Of a stretch of 64,000 nucleotides of DNA, positions 50,554-58,558 are shown piece after piece. Numbering within the stretch: the stretch's first letter is position 1; every line of letters begins with the position of its first letter. The notes under the pieces are model-generated. The model was not told where the DNA came from. It saw nothing but the letters and a program-made list of their open reading frames with translations, and ran no database searches. A program made the translations under genes and the position numbers. The DNA comes from Neorhizobium alkalisoli. Its GTDB lineage: Bacteria; Pseudomonadota; Alphaproteobacteria; Rhizobiales; Rhizobiaceae. The DNA lies in assembly GCF_007829835.1 (NCBI RefSeq), contig NZ_VIWP01000001.1:930001-994000 (forward strand), read 5' to 3'.

Positions 50554-51989
50554 CATTCGACCTGGTCATTCGCGGCGGGACGATTGTCACGGCATCCGAC
50601 GTGACGAAGGCCGACCTTGGTATCAGGGATGGCCGTATTGCCGCGATTGCCGAACATATAGCCGATGGCGAGCGGGTGATCGATGCGACCGGGCGGCTGG
50701 TGCTGCCCGGCGGTATCGATGCCCATTGCCATCTCGATCAGCCGCAGGCGCCGGGCCTTGCGTCCAAGGGCGCGAAAATGGCCGACGGGTTCCGCTCCGG
50801 CAGCATCAGTGCCGCATTCGGCGGAACGACGACGATCGTTCCCTTCTGCGTCCAGCATCGCGGCACGTCGCTGACCGCGGCCGTGGACGATTATCACCGT
50901 CGCGCCGAAGGCCAGTCGGTCACCGATTATGCGTTTCACCTGATTGTCAGTGATCCGACACCCGCCGTGCTTGGCCAGGAGCTGCCGGCCCTGATCCGCC
51001 GTGGGCATACGAGCCTCAAGGTCTATATGACCTATGATGCCATGCAGCTGAGCGACCGGCAGATCCTCGATGTCTTCGAGACGGCGCGCGAGGAAAAGGC
51101 CGTCATGCTCATCCATGCCGAAAACCATGAGATGATCGGCTGGCTGGCGGACCGGCTGGAAAAACAGGGGCGGACAAAACCCGTCGCGCATGCCACGTCG
51201 CGCCCGCTTGCCGTCGAGCGCGAGGCGACGCACCGCGCCGTCACCCTTGCTGAAATCGCCGGCGTTCCGCTGGTGATCGTCCATGTTTCGGGTGGCGATC
51301 CGCTGGAGGAAATCCGGCGTGCGCGGGCAAGGGGGCATGTCGTGATTGCGGAAACCTGCCCGCAATATCTGCTTCTGACCGAGGCCGACCTGGAAATGCC
51401 GGACATGCTCGGCGCAAAAGCCATGTGCAGCCCGCCGCCGCGCGACACGGCGGCACAGGCCGCCCTCTGGCAGGGGATCGAGGATGGCACGATCGACATC
51501 TTCAATTCGGATCACGCGCCTTATTGTTTCGATCAGGACGGCAAGCTGAAAGCCGGGCCGGCGGCATCCTTCCGCGCCATTGCCAATGGCATACCCGGCC
51601 TGGAGACACGCCTGCCGATCCTGTTCAGCGAAGGCGTGGTCAAGGGGCGTATCGACCTGCCGCGCTTCGTCGCCCTGACGGCGACAAACAATGCAAAACT
51701 CTACGGTCTTCACCCGCAAAAGGGGACGATTGCCGTCGGTGCCGATGCCGATCTCGCGATCTGGGACCCGGAAAAGCGGGTGACGATCACCAACGACATC
51801 CTTCACCACAATGTCGATTACACGCCTTTCGAAGGGCTGGAGATCCAGGGCTGGCCGGAAACGATGGTGAGCCGCGGCGAGGTGATCGTCGAAAATAGGG
51901 AACTGAAGGCGGCACCTGGCCGCGGCCGGTTTCTCACCCAGAAGACATCGTCGGCATGGAAGACGAGGGAGATCAACGCATGGATCTGA
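50550..51989 (+). CDS. Dihydropyrimidinase/hydantoinase-family amidohydrolase
   Basis: A 479-residue cyclic amidohydrolase that opens dihydropyrimidine, hydantoin or related rings. Metal ligands are visible as HCHLDQ (IDAHCHLDQP, near residue 58), the likely carboxylated Lys in HTSLKVYMTYDAMQ, His in LIHAENHEM, His in VIVHVSGGDPLEE and Asp in NSDHAPYCFD. The C-terminal strand region WDPEKRVTITNDILHHNVDY is typical of D-hydantoinases. Its ATG overlaps the binding-protein stop by four bases, tying uptake to hydrolysis. Confidence 0.9.
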   Translation: MTFDLVIRGGTIVTASDVTKADLGIRDGRIAAIAEHIADGERVIDATGRLVLPGGIDAHCHLDQPQAPGLASKGAKMADGFRSGSISAAFGGTTTIVPFCVQHRGTSLTAAVDDYHRRAEGQSVTDYAFHLIVSDPTPAVLGQELPALIRRGHTSLKVYMTYDAMQLSDRQILDVFETAREEKAVMLIHAENHEMIGWLADRLEKQGRTKPVAHATSRPLAVEREATHRAVTLAEIAGVPLVIVHVSGGDPLEEIRRARARGHVVIAETCPQYLLLTEADLEMPDMLGAKAMCSPPPRDTAAQAALWQGIEDGTIDIFNSDHAPYCFDQDGKLKAGPAASFRAIANGIPGLETRLPILFSEGVVKGRIDLPRFVALTATNNAKLYGLHPQKGTIAVGADADLAIWDPEKRVTITNDILHHNVDYTPFEGLEIQGWPETMVSRGEVIVENRELKAAPGRGRFLTQKTSSAWKTREINAWI

Positions 51990-52741
51990 AGATTGCCGGA
52001 AAACGCGCGCTGGTCCTCGGCGGCAATCGCGGCATGGGTCTTGCGATCGCCAAGGCGCTTGCCGCGGAGGGCGTGGCCGTACTGCTCGCCGCCCGGGACA
52101 GAGAGGCTTTGGCATCCGCAGCCGCGGAAATCGGCGCAGCCGGCACCTTCCCGGTCGACCTGTCGGATACGGCAAGCCTTGACCGTTTCGCGGCCGAAGT
52201 CGGAGATATCGATATTCTCATCAACAATACCGGCGGACCGCCCTATGGCGCCGCGATCGGTCGCGATGTCGCAGACTGGGAGGAAAGCTTCCGGTCGATG
52301 TCCATGTCGGTGATCCGGCTGACGGATCTCTTTCTGCCGGCCATGCGCCGCCGTGGCTGGGGGCGGATCGTCACCGTGGTCAGCACCGGTGCGGTGCAGC
52401 CAATTCCGGTGCTCGGCATATCCAATACGATCCGCGCCGGTCTCATCGCCTGGTCGAAATCGCTGGCGCCGGAAGTCGCGAAGGAAGGCGTCACGGTGAA
52501 TGTGCTGATGCCGGGCCGGGTTGCGACGGAACGGGTGACCATGACCGACGAGGCGACGGCGGAGCGCGAAAATATTCCGGTCGAGGTGGTGCGCCAGCGC
52601 TCCTTTGCCCAGATCCCGGCCGGACGCTATGCGGAACCGGAGGAGATCGCCTCGGTCGTCACCTTCCTCTGCAGCGGCCCGGCATCCTATGTTACCGGCA
52701 GTGTCTATCGTGTCGATGGAGGTTACGTGCGCCATGTCTGA
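51980..52741 (+). CDS. SDR-family oxidoreductase with altered catalytic Tyr/Lys
   Basis: A 253-residue FabG-like SDR. The cofactor motif is LGGNRGMGLAIAKALA and ILINNTGGPP carries the NNxG. The Ser in VVSTGAVQPIP is kept, but the usual YxxxK reads SNTIR (VLGISNTIRAGLIAWSKSLA). The C-terminal YVTGSVYRVDGGYV is normal. A recognisable SDR subgroup shares this SNxxR change, so the protein may be active with another proton donor or act as a binding protein. The start overlaps the hydrolase gene by 10 bases, after GAGGGAG. Confidence 0.85.
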   Translation: MDLKIAGKRALVLGGNRGMGLAIAKALAAEGVAVLLAARDREALASAAAEIGAAGTFPVDLSDTASLDRFAAEVGDIDILINNTGGPPYGAAIGRDVADWEESFRSMSMSVIRLTDLFLPAMRRRGWGRIVTVVSTGAVQPIPVLGISNTIRAGLIAWSKSLAPEVAKEGVTVNVLMPGRVATERVTMTDEATAERENIPVEVVRQRSFAQIPAGRYAEPEEIASVVTFLCSGPASYVTGSVYRVDGGYVRHV

Positions 52742-52789
52742 GCCCGTGCCTGATATTGGCCTGAACACGTCTTTCGAGGAGATCAAACC

Positions 52790-53224
52790 ATGTCGCTGAC
52801 CAGACCCGCCCTGAAACTGACCCATAAGGGAACCTCCGTGCTTCTTGCTGCTGCCGTCGAGGCCGCGGAGGCCATGGGCGTGCCGCAATGCATCGCCGTC
52901 GTTGATGAAGGCTGCAATCTGATGGGGTTCATCCGCATGGATGGATCGCGCGTGCTTTCCATCGAAAGCGCGACCCGCAAGGCGATGACCGCGGCAACGA
53001 CAGGCCAGCAGACCGGCAATATCGCGCCGGACAAGGCGCTGCTTCTGGCGGAGGCGACATCCGGCAGGATGACCAATCTTCTCGGCGGCGTGCCGCTGAT
53101 CGTCAATGGCCACATCATTGGTGGCATCGGTGTCGGTTCGGGCACGGGCGAGCAGGATCTCGCGATCGCCAATGCTGCCGTCAGCGTGTTTCAGAAACAT
53201 ATTGAAGAGGGGCAGACTGCATGA
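52790..53224 (+). CDS. GlcG/HbpS-family protein
   Basis: A 144-residue DUF336 protein, a small cytoplasmic alpha/beta domain. Pieces are LLAAAVEAAEAMGVPQCIAV, VVDEGCNLMGFIRMDGS, IESATRKAMTAATTGQ and the conserved Gly-rich PLIVNGHIIGGIGVGSGTGE. Relatives include HbpS (haem binding) and GlcG of glycolate operons, and many are found beside catabolic genes without known chemistry. It sits 48 bases after the SDR and overlaps the ABC ATPase gene by four bases. Confidence 0.88.
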   Translation: MSLTRPALKLTHKGTSVLLAAAVEAAEAMGVPQCIAVVDEGCNLMGFIRMDGSRVLSIESATRKAMTAATTGQQTGNIAPDKALLLAEATSGRMTNLLGGVPLIVNGHIIGGIGVGSGTGEQDLAIANAAVSVFQKHIEEGQTA

Positions 53225-54057
53225 CGGCAACAACCGCTCCGGCGGAGCATGGCGGTGCAAGGATTGCACAGCTCGAAGACGTGAAAGTTCGCTTCGGCAA
53301 GGGCGACAATGCCTTTCTGGCGCTGGACCGCACCAATCTGACCGTCCGCCCCGGCGATTTCGTCGCCATGGTCGGCCCGTCCGGCTGCGGCAAGTCGACC
53401 ATCCTCAAGCTGGTCGCGGGCCTTCTGCGCCCGACCGAGGGCGTTGTTTTCGTGGCCGGGCGTGAGGTCGGTGCCGAACAGGTGGGCATCGGCATGGCGT
53501 TCCAGAACCCGACCATGCTGCCCTGGCTGACGATCCGCCAGAACATCATGCTGCCGCTCAAGATCGTCAAACCCTATTCGGACACGTTTGGCCGCGACAA
53601 GAATACGGTCTTCCGGGATCGCGCCGATGCGCTGCTTGCCAAGGTCGGCCTGACCGGTTTCGGTGATCGTCGCCCCTGGGAGCTTTCCGGCGGCATGCTG
53701 CAGCGGGCCAATCTCTGCCGCGCGCTCATCCATTCGCCAAAGCTGCTGATGCTCGACGAACCTTTTGGCGCGCTCGACCAGTTCACCCGCGAGGAGCTCT
53801 GGGCGGTCCTGCAGGATCTGTGGATGGAAACAAAACCGACCGTTTTCCTCGTCACCCACGATCTGCGCGAGGCGGCCTTCCTGGCCAGCCGCATCCTGGT
53901 GATGAGCGCCAGGCCCGGCCGCGTGACCGAAGACCGGGCCGTCGACTTCGCCCGGCCGCGGACGCTGGAAACGACGTTCGAAAGCGAATTCACGGACCTC
54001 ACCAATGATTTGCGGAGGCTGATCTTTGCCGCCCGCCAGGGAGTGGAGAAAGCCTGA
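53221..54057 (+). CDS. Tau/Ssu-type ABC transporter ATPase
   Basis: A 278-residue ATPase with Walker A GPSGCGKST, Q-loop region GIGMAFQNPTMLPW, signature LSGGMLQRANLCRALI, Walker B LLMLDEPFGALD and switch FLVTHDLREA. It energises import with the permease whose start shares the last base of this gene (54057) and the binding protein at 49519. Confidence 0.92.
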   Translation: MTATTAPAEHGGARIAQLEDVKVRFGKGDNAFLALDRTNLTVRPGDFVAMVGPSGCGKSTILKLVAGLLRPTEGVVFVAGREVGAEQVGIGMAFQNPTMLPWLTIRQNIMLPLKIVKPYSDTFGRDKNTVFRDRADALLAKVGLTGFGDRRPWELSGGMLQRANLCRALIHSPKLLMLDEPFGALDQFTREELWAVLQDLWMETKPTVFLVTHDLREAAFLASRILVMSARPGRVTEDRAVDFARPRTLETTFESEFTDLTNDLRRLIFAARQGVEKA

Positions 54058-54833
54058 TGCTGTCGCCTCAAATCAGGGAAAACCTGAAATCCGCCTCCTT
54101 CATCGTCCTGATGTTCGTCGCATGGGAAGTCGCCTGCATCGTCTTCCACATTAGCCCGATCGTGCTGCCACGCCCGAGCGCGATCTTTTCGACGCTCTTC
54201 ACGCAGATGCCGGCGCTCTGGCCGCATATCCTGCAGACACTGGCGACGACCATGGTCGGCTTTGCGCTCGGCATGGTGATCGGGGTTGCGCTCGGCGTTT
54301 TCGTCGGCGTTTCGCGAACGGCCTACAAGACTGCCTATCCGCTTCTCGTCGGTTTTTCCTCCATTCCGAAGGTTGCCGTCGTGCCGATCTTCGTCCTGTG
54401 GTTCGGTTCGGGCACGGTGCCGGCCGTGCTGACTGCGCTCACCACCTGCATCTTCCCGATCGTCGTCAATGTCGCAACCGGGCTTGCCACGACCGAGCCG
54501 GAAATGGAGGACGTGCTGAAGGCGCTTGGCGCCTCGCGCATGCAGGTGCTCTGGAACGTCAGCCTTCCCCGCACGATGCCGTATTTCTTCGCCTCGCTGA
54601 AAGTGGCCGTGACACTCGCCTTCGTCGGCACGGTTCTTTCTGAAACGGTCGCATCGAATTTCGGGATCGGCACCGTCATGATGATGGCAACCTCAAGCTT
54701 CGACGTGCCGCTCGCCTTCGCCGGCCTGTTCGCGCTCGCCTTTCTGGGGATCGCGCTCTACAGCGTGTTTGCGATCATTGAGCAGCGGGTTTGCGGCTGG
54801 GCCAACCGCAAGCAGGAATTCGCGATGGGGTAG
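54057..54833 (+). CDS. Tau/Ssu-type ABC transporter permease
   Basis: A 258-residue inner-membrane permease with about six helices. The EAA-loop region reads EMEDVLKALGASRMQVLWNV, followed by SLPRTMPYFFASLKVAVTLA. Helices include FALGMVIGVALGVFVGVSRT. It is the last gene of the operon and converges with the Dpp/Opp ATPase gene at 54857. Confidence 0.92.
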   Translation: MLSPQIRENLKSASFIVLMFVAWEVACIVFHISPIVLPRPSAIFSTLFTQMPALWPHILQTLATTMVGFALGMVIGVALGVFVGVSRTAYKTAYPLLVGFSSIPKVAVVPIFVLWFGSGTVPAVLTALTTCIFPIVVNVATGLATTEPEMEDVLKALGASRMQVLWNVSLPRTMPYFFASLKVAVTLAFVGTVLSETVASNFGIGTVMMMATSSFDVPLAFAGLFALAFLGIALYSVFAIIEQRVCGWANRKQEFAMG

Positions 54834-54856
54834 GCCTTGTGGCCTGTCATGGGCGG

Positions 54857-55687
54857 TCAGGTCTCACGCTCACGAGGGGCAGGTGGATCGTCCGTCAGCC
54901 TTGCTCCGCCAATGCGCAGCGATGCCGCAAGCAGCGCGCGTGTATGGGGGTGTTTCGGGTTGACCAGAACCTCGTTCACCGGACCGATTTCGACGATGCT
55001 GCCATTGTGCATAACCGCAACCCGGTCGCAGATCGAGCTGACGACGGTGATGTCGTGGCTGATGAAGAGATAGGTCAGCCCGAATTCCTGCCTGAGATCG
55101 CGCAATAGTTTGAGAACGGCCGCCTGCACCAGGACATCCAGACCTGATGTCGGCTCGTCGAAGATGACGAATTTCGGCGCCAGCAGAAGCACGCGTGCGA
55201 GACCCACCCGCCGCTGCTGACCGCCGCTCACTTCATGCGGATAGCGGTCGAGAAGTGCGGATGGCAGTTCCAGATCGGCCATGAGCTTCAGGATCTTTTC
55301 CTCGCGAAGCTGCGGGGAGAGATCGGTATGGGTGACGAGCGGTTCGTGCAGCGAGCGCTTGAGCGTCCATCTCGGATCAAGCGAGGCGCTCGGGTCCTGA
55401 TAGATATATTGCAGTTTTGCGCGTACCGGTTTCGCCAGCTTCAGATCACGGGAAGCGACGATTTCTCCCGAAAGACTGACCCAGCCAGAACTGGGTTGCT
55501 GAATGCCCGCGATCATCTTGGCGAGGGTCGACTTGCCGCTGCCGGTTTCCCCGACGATGCCAAGAATTTCCGCTTCGGCCACGGAGAAGGAAACATCGTC
55601 CACGGCACGTAGAATCTTGTTGCCACGGCCGAAAAAACCTCGAACCGTAAAATCGCGGGAAAGACAATGAACTTCGAGCAGCGTCAC
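54857..55687 (-). CDS. Dipeptide/oligopeptide ABC transporter ATPase (DppF/OppF type)
   Basis: A 276-residue ATPase with Walker A GETGSGKST, signature VSGGQQRRVGLARVLL, Walker B FVIFDEPTSGLDV and switch FISHDITV. The LQYIYQDPSASLDPRWTLKR stretch is a strong mark of the DppF/OppF branch. It is the last gene of the importer operon, overlapping its partner ATPase by four bases. The C-terminal Cys cluster typical of some members is absent, so an iron-sulfur or regulatory extension is unlikely. Confidence 0.92.
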   Translation of the reverse strand: MTLLEVHCLSRDFTVRGFFGRGNKILRAVDDVSFSVAEAEILGIVGETGSGKSTLAKMIAGIQQPSSGWVSLSGEIVASRDLKLAKPVRAKLQYIYQDPSASLDPRWTLKRSLHEPLVTHTDLSPQLREEKILKLMADLELPSALLDRYPHEVSGGQQRRVGLARVLLLAPKFVIFDEPTSGLDVLVQAAVLKLLRDLRQEFGLTYLFISHDITVVSSICDRVAVMHNGSIVEIGPVNEVLVNPKHPHTRALLAASLRIGGARLTDDPPAPRERET

Positions 55688-56697
55688 GCCTGATAATAGG
55701 AATGTGAGAGCGCGTTTGTCGATGGATTATAACAGGCGACTGCGTGTTCGGATTCCCGTGTTGCGAGTGCTGGTCTGTGCTCACGACACTGGTCCAGAGC
55801 GCGTGAGCAGCGCCAACTGAACTGGCATCCATGTTCAATCGTCGGCCGGTCGGCAAAATCCGCCCGTATTTCCGCGACCTGCCCGAGGGGGTGCACGGCG
55901 CTGGCAAGAAGTGCGCGCGTGTAAGGGTGCATTGGATGGGAAAAGAGCCTGTCCCTTGATGCGGCCTCGATGATGCGCCCGTCATGCATGACGATCACCC
56001 TGTCGCAGACTTCCCATGCGGCGGCGAGATTATGCGTCGTGAAGAGAACCGCGACGTTCCGTTCCGCTGCGATCCATCGAAACAGTTTCAGGATCTCGAC
56101 CTGCGTCGCTGCATCAAGTGATGAGGTCGGCTCGTCGGCGATGATGATCTGCGGCTGCGGCAGCAGGGCCATGGCAAGCATCACCCGCTGCCGCTGTCCA
56201 CCGGAAAGCTGATGGGGATATTGGCGCAGGACCCTGTTCCCTGCCGGCAAGCGGACCGTCTCCAGCACTCTCAGGATTTCCGCATCCCGGATGCGCCATT
56301 TTCGCCAGAATGGCCGGATCTTTCTCGATGGCGAGGTGCAACGCATCAGATCCCTGATCTGCGAGCCGATCCGGAAAAGCGGATTGAGGCTCGAATAGGT
56401 ATTTTGCGGCACGAGTGTAATCTTGCGGCCCCGGGCGTCACGCGCGCTTTTTTCCCCGTCCGTGATGTCGGTCCCATCGAGCCGGACGGTTCCGTCGACA
56501 ATGCCGGGCTGGTGTCGCGGGAGGGTTCCAAGGATGGCATTGACGAGCGTACTCTTGCCCGAGCCGGTCTCGCCGATCACCCCGACGATCTCGCCCTGAT
56601 GGACGGTGACGCTGACATGATCGAGGGCAGGGAGATCGCCTTGAGGTGTCTTGTAGACAACGCAGAGATCGTTGATCTCCAGAACAGGCGTTACCAT
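55684..56697 (-). CDS. Dipeptide/oligopeptide ABC transporter ATPase (DppD/OppD type)
   Basis: A 337-residue ATPase with Walker A GETGSGKST, TLVPQNTYSSLNPLFRIGSQ, signature LSGGQRQRVMLAMALL, Walker B IIIADEPTSSLDAA and FTTHNLAAAWEVCDRV. The C-terminal oligopeptide extension with Cys residues (GCQFSWRCSRALDQCREH, then AVACYNP) is the DppD-type cysteine cluster. An open frame continues upstream, but ATG 56697 at the first strand, overlapping the permease stop by seven bases, is the sensible start. Confidence 0.9.
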   Translation of the reverse strand: MVTPVLEINDLCVVYKTPQGDLPALDHVSVTVHQGEIVGVIGETGSGKSTLVNAILGTLPRHQPGIVDGTVRLDGTDITDGEKSARDARGRKITLVPQNTYSSLNPLFRIGSQIRDLMRCTSPSRKIRPFWRKWRIRDAEILRVLETVRLPAGNRVLRQYPHQLSGGQRQRVMLAMALLPQPQIIIADEPTSSLDAATQVEILKLFRWIAAERNVAVLFTTHNLAAAWEVCDRVIVMHDGRIIEAASRDRLFSHPMHPYTRALLASAVHPLGQVAEIRADFADRPTIEHGCQFSWRCSRALDQCREHRPALATRESEHAVACYNPSTNALSHSYYQA

Positions 56698-57530
56698 CGC
56701 TCGCTGCGCAGCCTCAATTGCGGGTTCAGCGATTTCCGCAGGCCATCTCCGAAAAGATAGAAACCGAGAACCGTGATGAAGATCGCCAGTCCCGGGGCGA
56801 GCGGATACCACCATGCATCCGGCAGATAGTCGCGGCTTTCGGAAAGGATGCGGCCCCATTCGGGGGTCGGCGGCGGCGGGCCGAGGCCAAGGCAGCCGAG
56901 GGTAGAGGCCGCAAGGATCGTCGCGCCGAATCCGACCGATGTGCGGATGACAATCGAGGAGGTGAGCCCGGGGAGAATATGCAGAAGCATGATCCGCCAG
57001 GGAGAGACGCCAAGCGCCTCCGCCGATTCGATAAAGATCTCGTTGCGCATCGACTTCGTCTCCGCATAGACAAGCCGCGCCCAGAAGGGCCAGTAGGTTA
57101 CGGACAGCGCGATCACGACAGTGCTGATGGAAGGGCCGAGCGTCTGCGTGATTGCAATCGCGACCATGATTTCGGGAACGGCCAGCGCGACGTCCGAGAC
57201 CCGCATCAGCGATTCGCAGAACCAATGGCGATAATAACCGGCGACGAGACCGATCGGCACGCCGATCGCAACGCAGATGCTCACCGTGGCGATCGCGATG
57301 ACGAGGCTGGAACGCGCACCCCAGATGATGCTCGTCAGGAGATCGACGCCCATGCGATCGGTTCCCAAGGGGGCCGAGAGGGAAGGCCCCATCAGTCTAT
57401 GGCCGAGGTCGATTTCGGGTTCGATAGAGATCAGCGGCGCAAAAATGGCAAGAAGTACGATTGCCGAGAAAAGGATCAGGCCAATCGTCGCCATCGGTTC
57501 GCGGACAAAGAACAGCATGGAGGTGCTCAC
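56691..57530 (-). CDS. Dipeptide/oligopeptide ABC permease (DppC type)
   Basis: A 279-residue DppC-type permease with about six helices. It has an N-terminal helix (MATIGLILFSAIVLLAIFAP), PLGTDRMGVDLLTSIIWGAR, the EAA-loop ESAEALGVSPWRIMLLHILP and the C-terminal GLAIFITVLGFYLFGDGLRK typical of DppC. The start overlaps the DppB-type stop by four bases. Confidence 0.93.
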   Translation of the reverse strand: MSTSMLFFVREPMATIGLILFSAIVLLAIFAPLISIEPEIDLGHRLMGPSLSAPLGTDRMGVDLLTSIIWGARSSLVIAIATVSICVAIGVPIGLVAGYYRHWFCESLMRVSDVALAVPEIMVAIAITQTLGPSISTVVIALSVTYWPFWARLVYAETKSMRNEIFIESAEALGVSPWRIMLLHILPGLTSSIVIRTSVGFGATILAASTLGCLGLGPPPPTPEWGRILSESRDYLPDAWWYPLAPGLAIFITVLGFYLFGDGLRKSLNPQLRLRSERW

Positions 57531-58531
57531 GTGACACCACGGGGATCGATGAGCGCCTGGATTATGTCCACCGAAACGCTGAGCAGCACAAACAATGTGC
57601 CGGCAAGCAGCGTAAAGCCCATGACCGCATTGTAATCGGAATACATGATGGAGCGAACGGCATAATTGCCGGTGCCGGGCCAGTCGAAGATCGTTTCCAC
57701 GGTCACGACGCCTGCCAGCATGATGCCCGCTGTCAGCCCGAACAGCGTCACCGTGGCGGCCAGAGAAGAGCGCAGCAGATATTTCCAGATGATGATGCCG
57801 CGCGACAACCCCATGGCCTCCTGATAACGCAGGAACGGAGTGTCCATCATATTCATGACGCTGTTGCGCGTGAAGCGCTGCACGACGGCAGCCGTGGGAA
57901 GGCCGATCGTCAGGGCAGGGAGCGTGATATGGGCGATTGCCGAAGCAAGCGCCTGCCAGTCGGCGGCAAGCAGGGAATCGAGAAGGACAAAACCGGTAAA
58001 ATCATGCAGCGGCACGTCGCCTATCCGGCCTGCCAGCGGCAGCCAGTCGAGGTTCATCGAAAAGATGATCTGAAACTGTATGGCGATCCAGAAATGGGTG
58101 AGGCCGGCAAAGGCAACGACGCCGATCCGCAGGGCATGGTCGAGCAGGGAATTGCTGTAAACGCCGCATAGAACGCCGGACGGTATGCCGAAGACGGCGG
58201 CGATCAGGAGTGAAACGATCGTCAGTTCGATCGTGGCGGGCAATCGGCTGCGAAGATCCTGCGCGACGGGCTGCCGTGTATAGAGGCTGTCGCCAAGGTC
58301 TCCTGTCGCGACTGCCTTCAGGTAGCCTGCAAATTGAGAAATCAACGGTTTGTCCAGACTGAAGCGGTTACGGACCTGCTCGATCTGCTCGTGAGACGCG
58401 TTTTCGCCGGCAATCAGGATTGCAGGATCGATCGGCATCACACGCGAGAGGATGAAGATCAAAGTTACAAGTGCAAAAAGGGTCGGTATGAGCCAGATCA
58501 ACCGGTTCATGAGAAAAGCAAGCCATCGCAT
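57527..58531 (-). CDS. Dipeptide/oligopeptide ABC permease (DppB type)
   Basis: A 334-residue DppB-type permease with about six helices. It has a first helix LIWLIPTLFALVTLIFILSR, RFSLDKPLISQFAGYLKAVA, GDLGDSLYTRQPVAQDLRSR and the EAA-loop YQEAMGLSRGIIIWKYLLRS. The ATG at 58531 is preferred over a TTG at 58549. It follows the binding-protein gene by 27 bases. Confidence 0.92.
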   Translation of the reverse strand: MRWLAFLMNRLIWLIPTLFALVTLIFILSRVMPIDPAILIAGENASHEQIEQVRNRFSLDKPLISQFAGYLKAVATGDLGDSLYTRQPVAQDLRSRLPATIELTIVSLLIAAVFGIPSGVLCGVYSNSLLDHALRIGVVAFAGLTHFWIAIQFQIIFSMNLDWLPLAGRIGDVPLHDFTGFVLLDSLLAADWQALASAIAHITLPALTIGLPTAAVVQRFTRNSVMNMMDTPFLRYQEAMGLSRGIIIWKYLLRSSLAATVTLFGLTAGIMLAGVVTVETIFDWPGTGNYAVRSIMYSDYNAVMGFTLLAGTLFVLLSVSVDIIQALIDPRGVT

Positions 58532-58558
58532 CGGACACCCCGGCGCCAAGGGCCTTGT

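Noticed and set aside
50268..52175. Leftward 635-codon frame opposite the hydantoinase gene
   Set aside because: Antisense shadow; the hydantoinase has all metal-ligand motifs.
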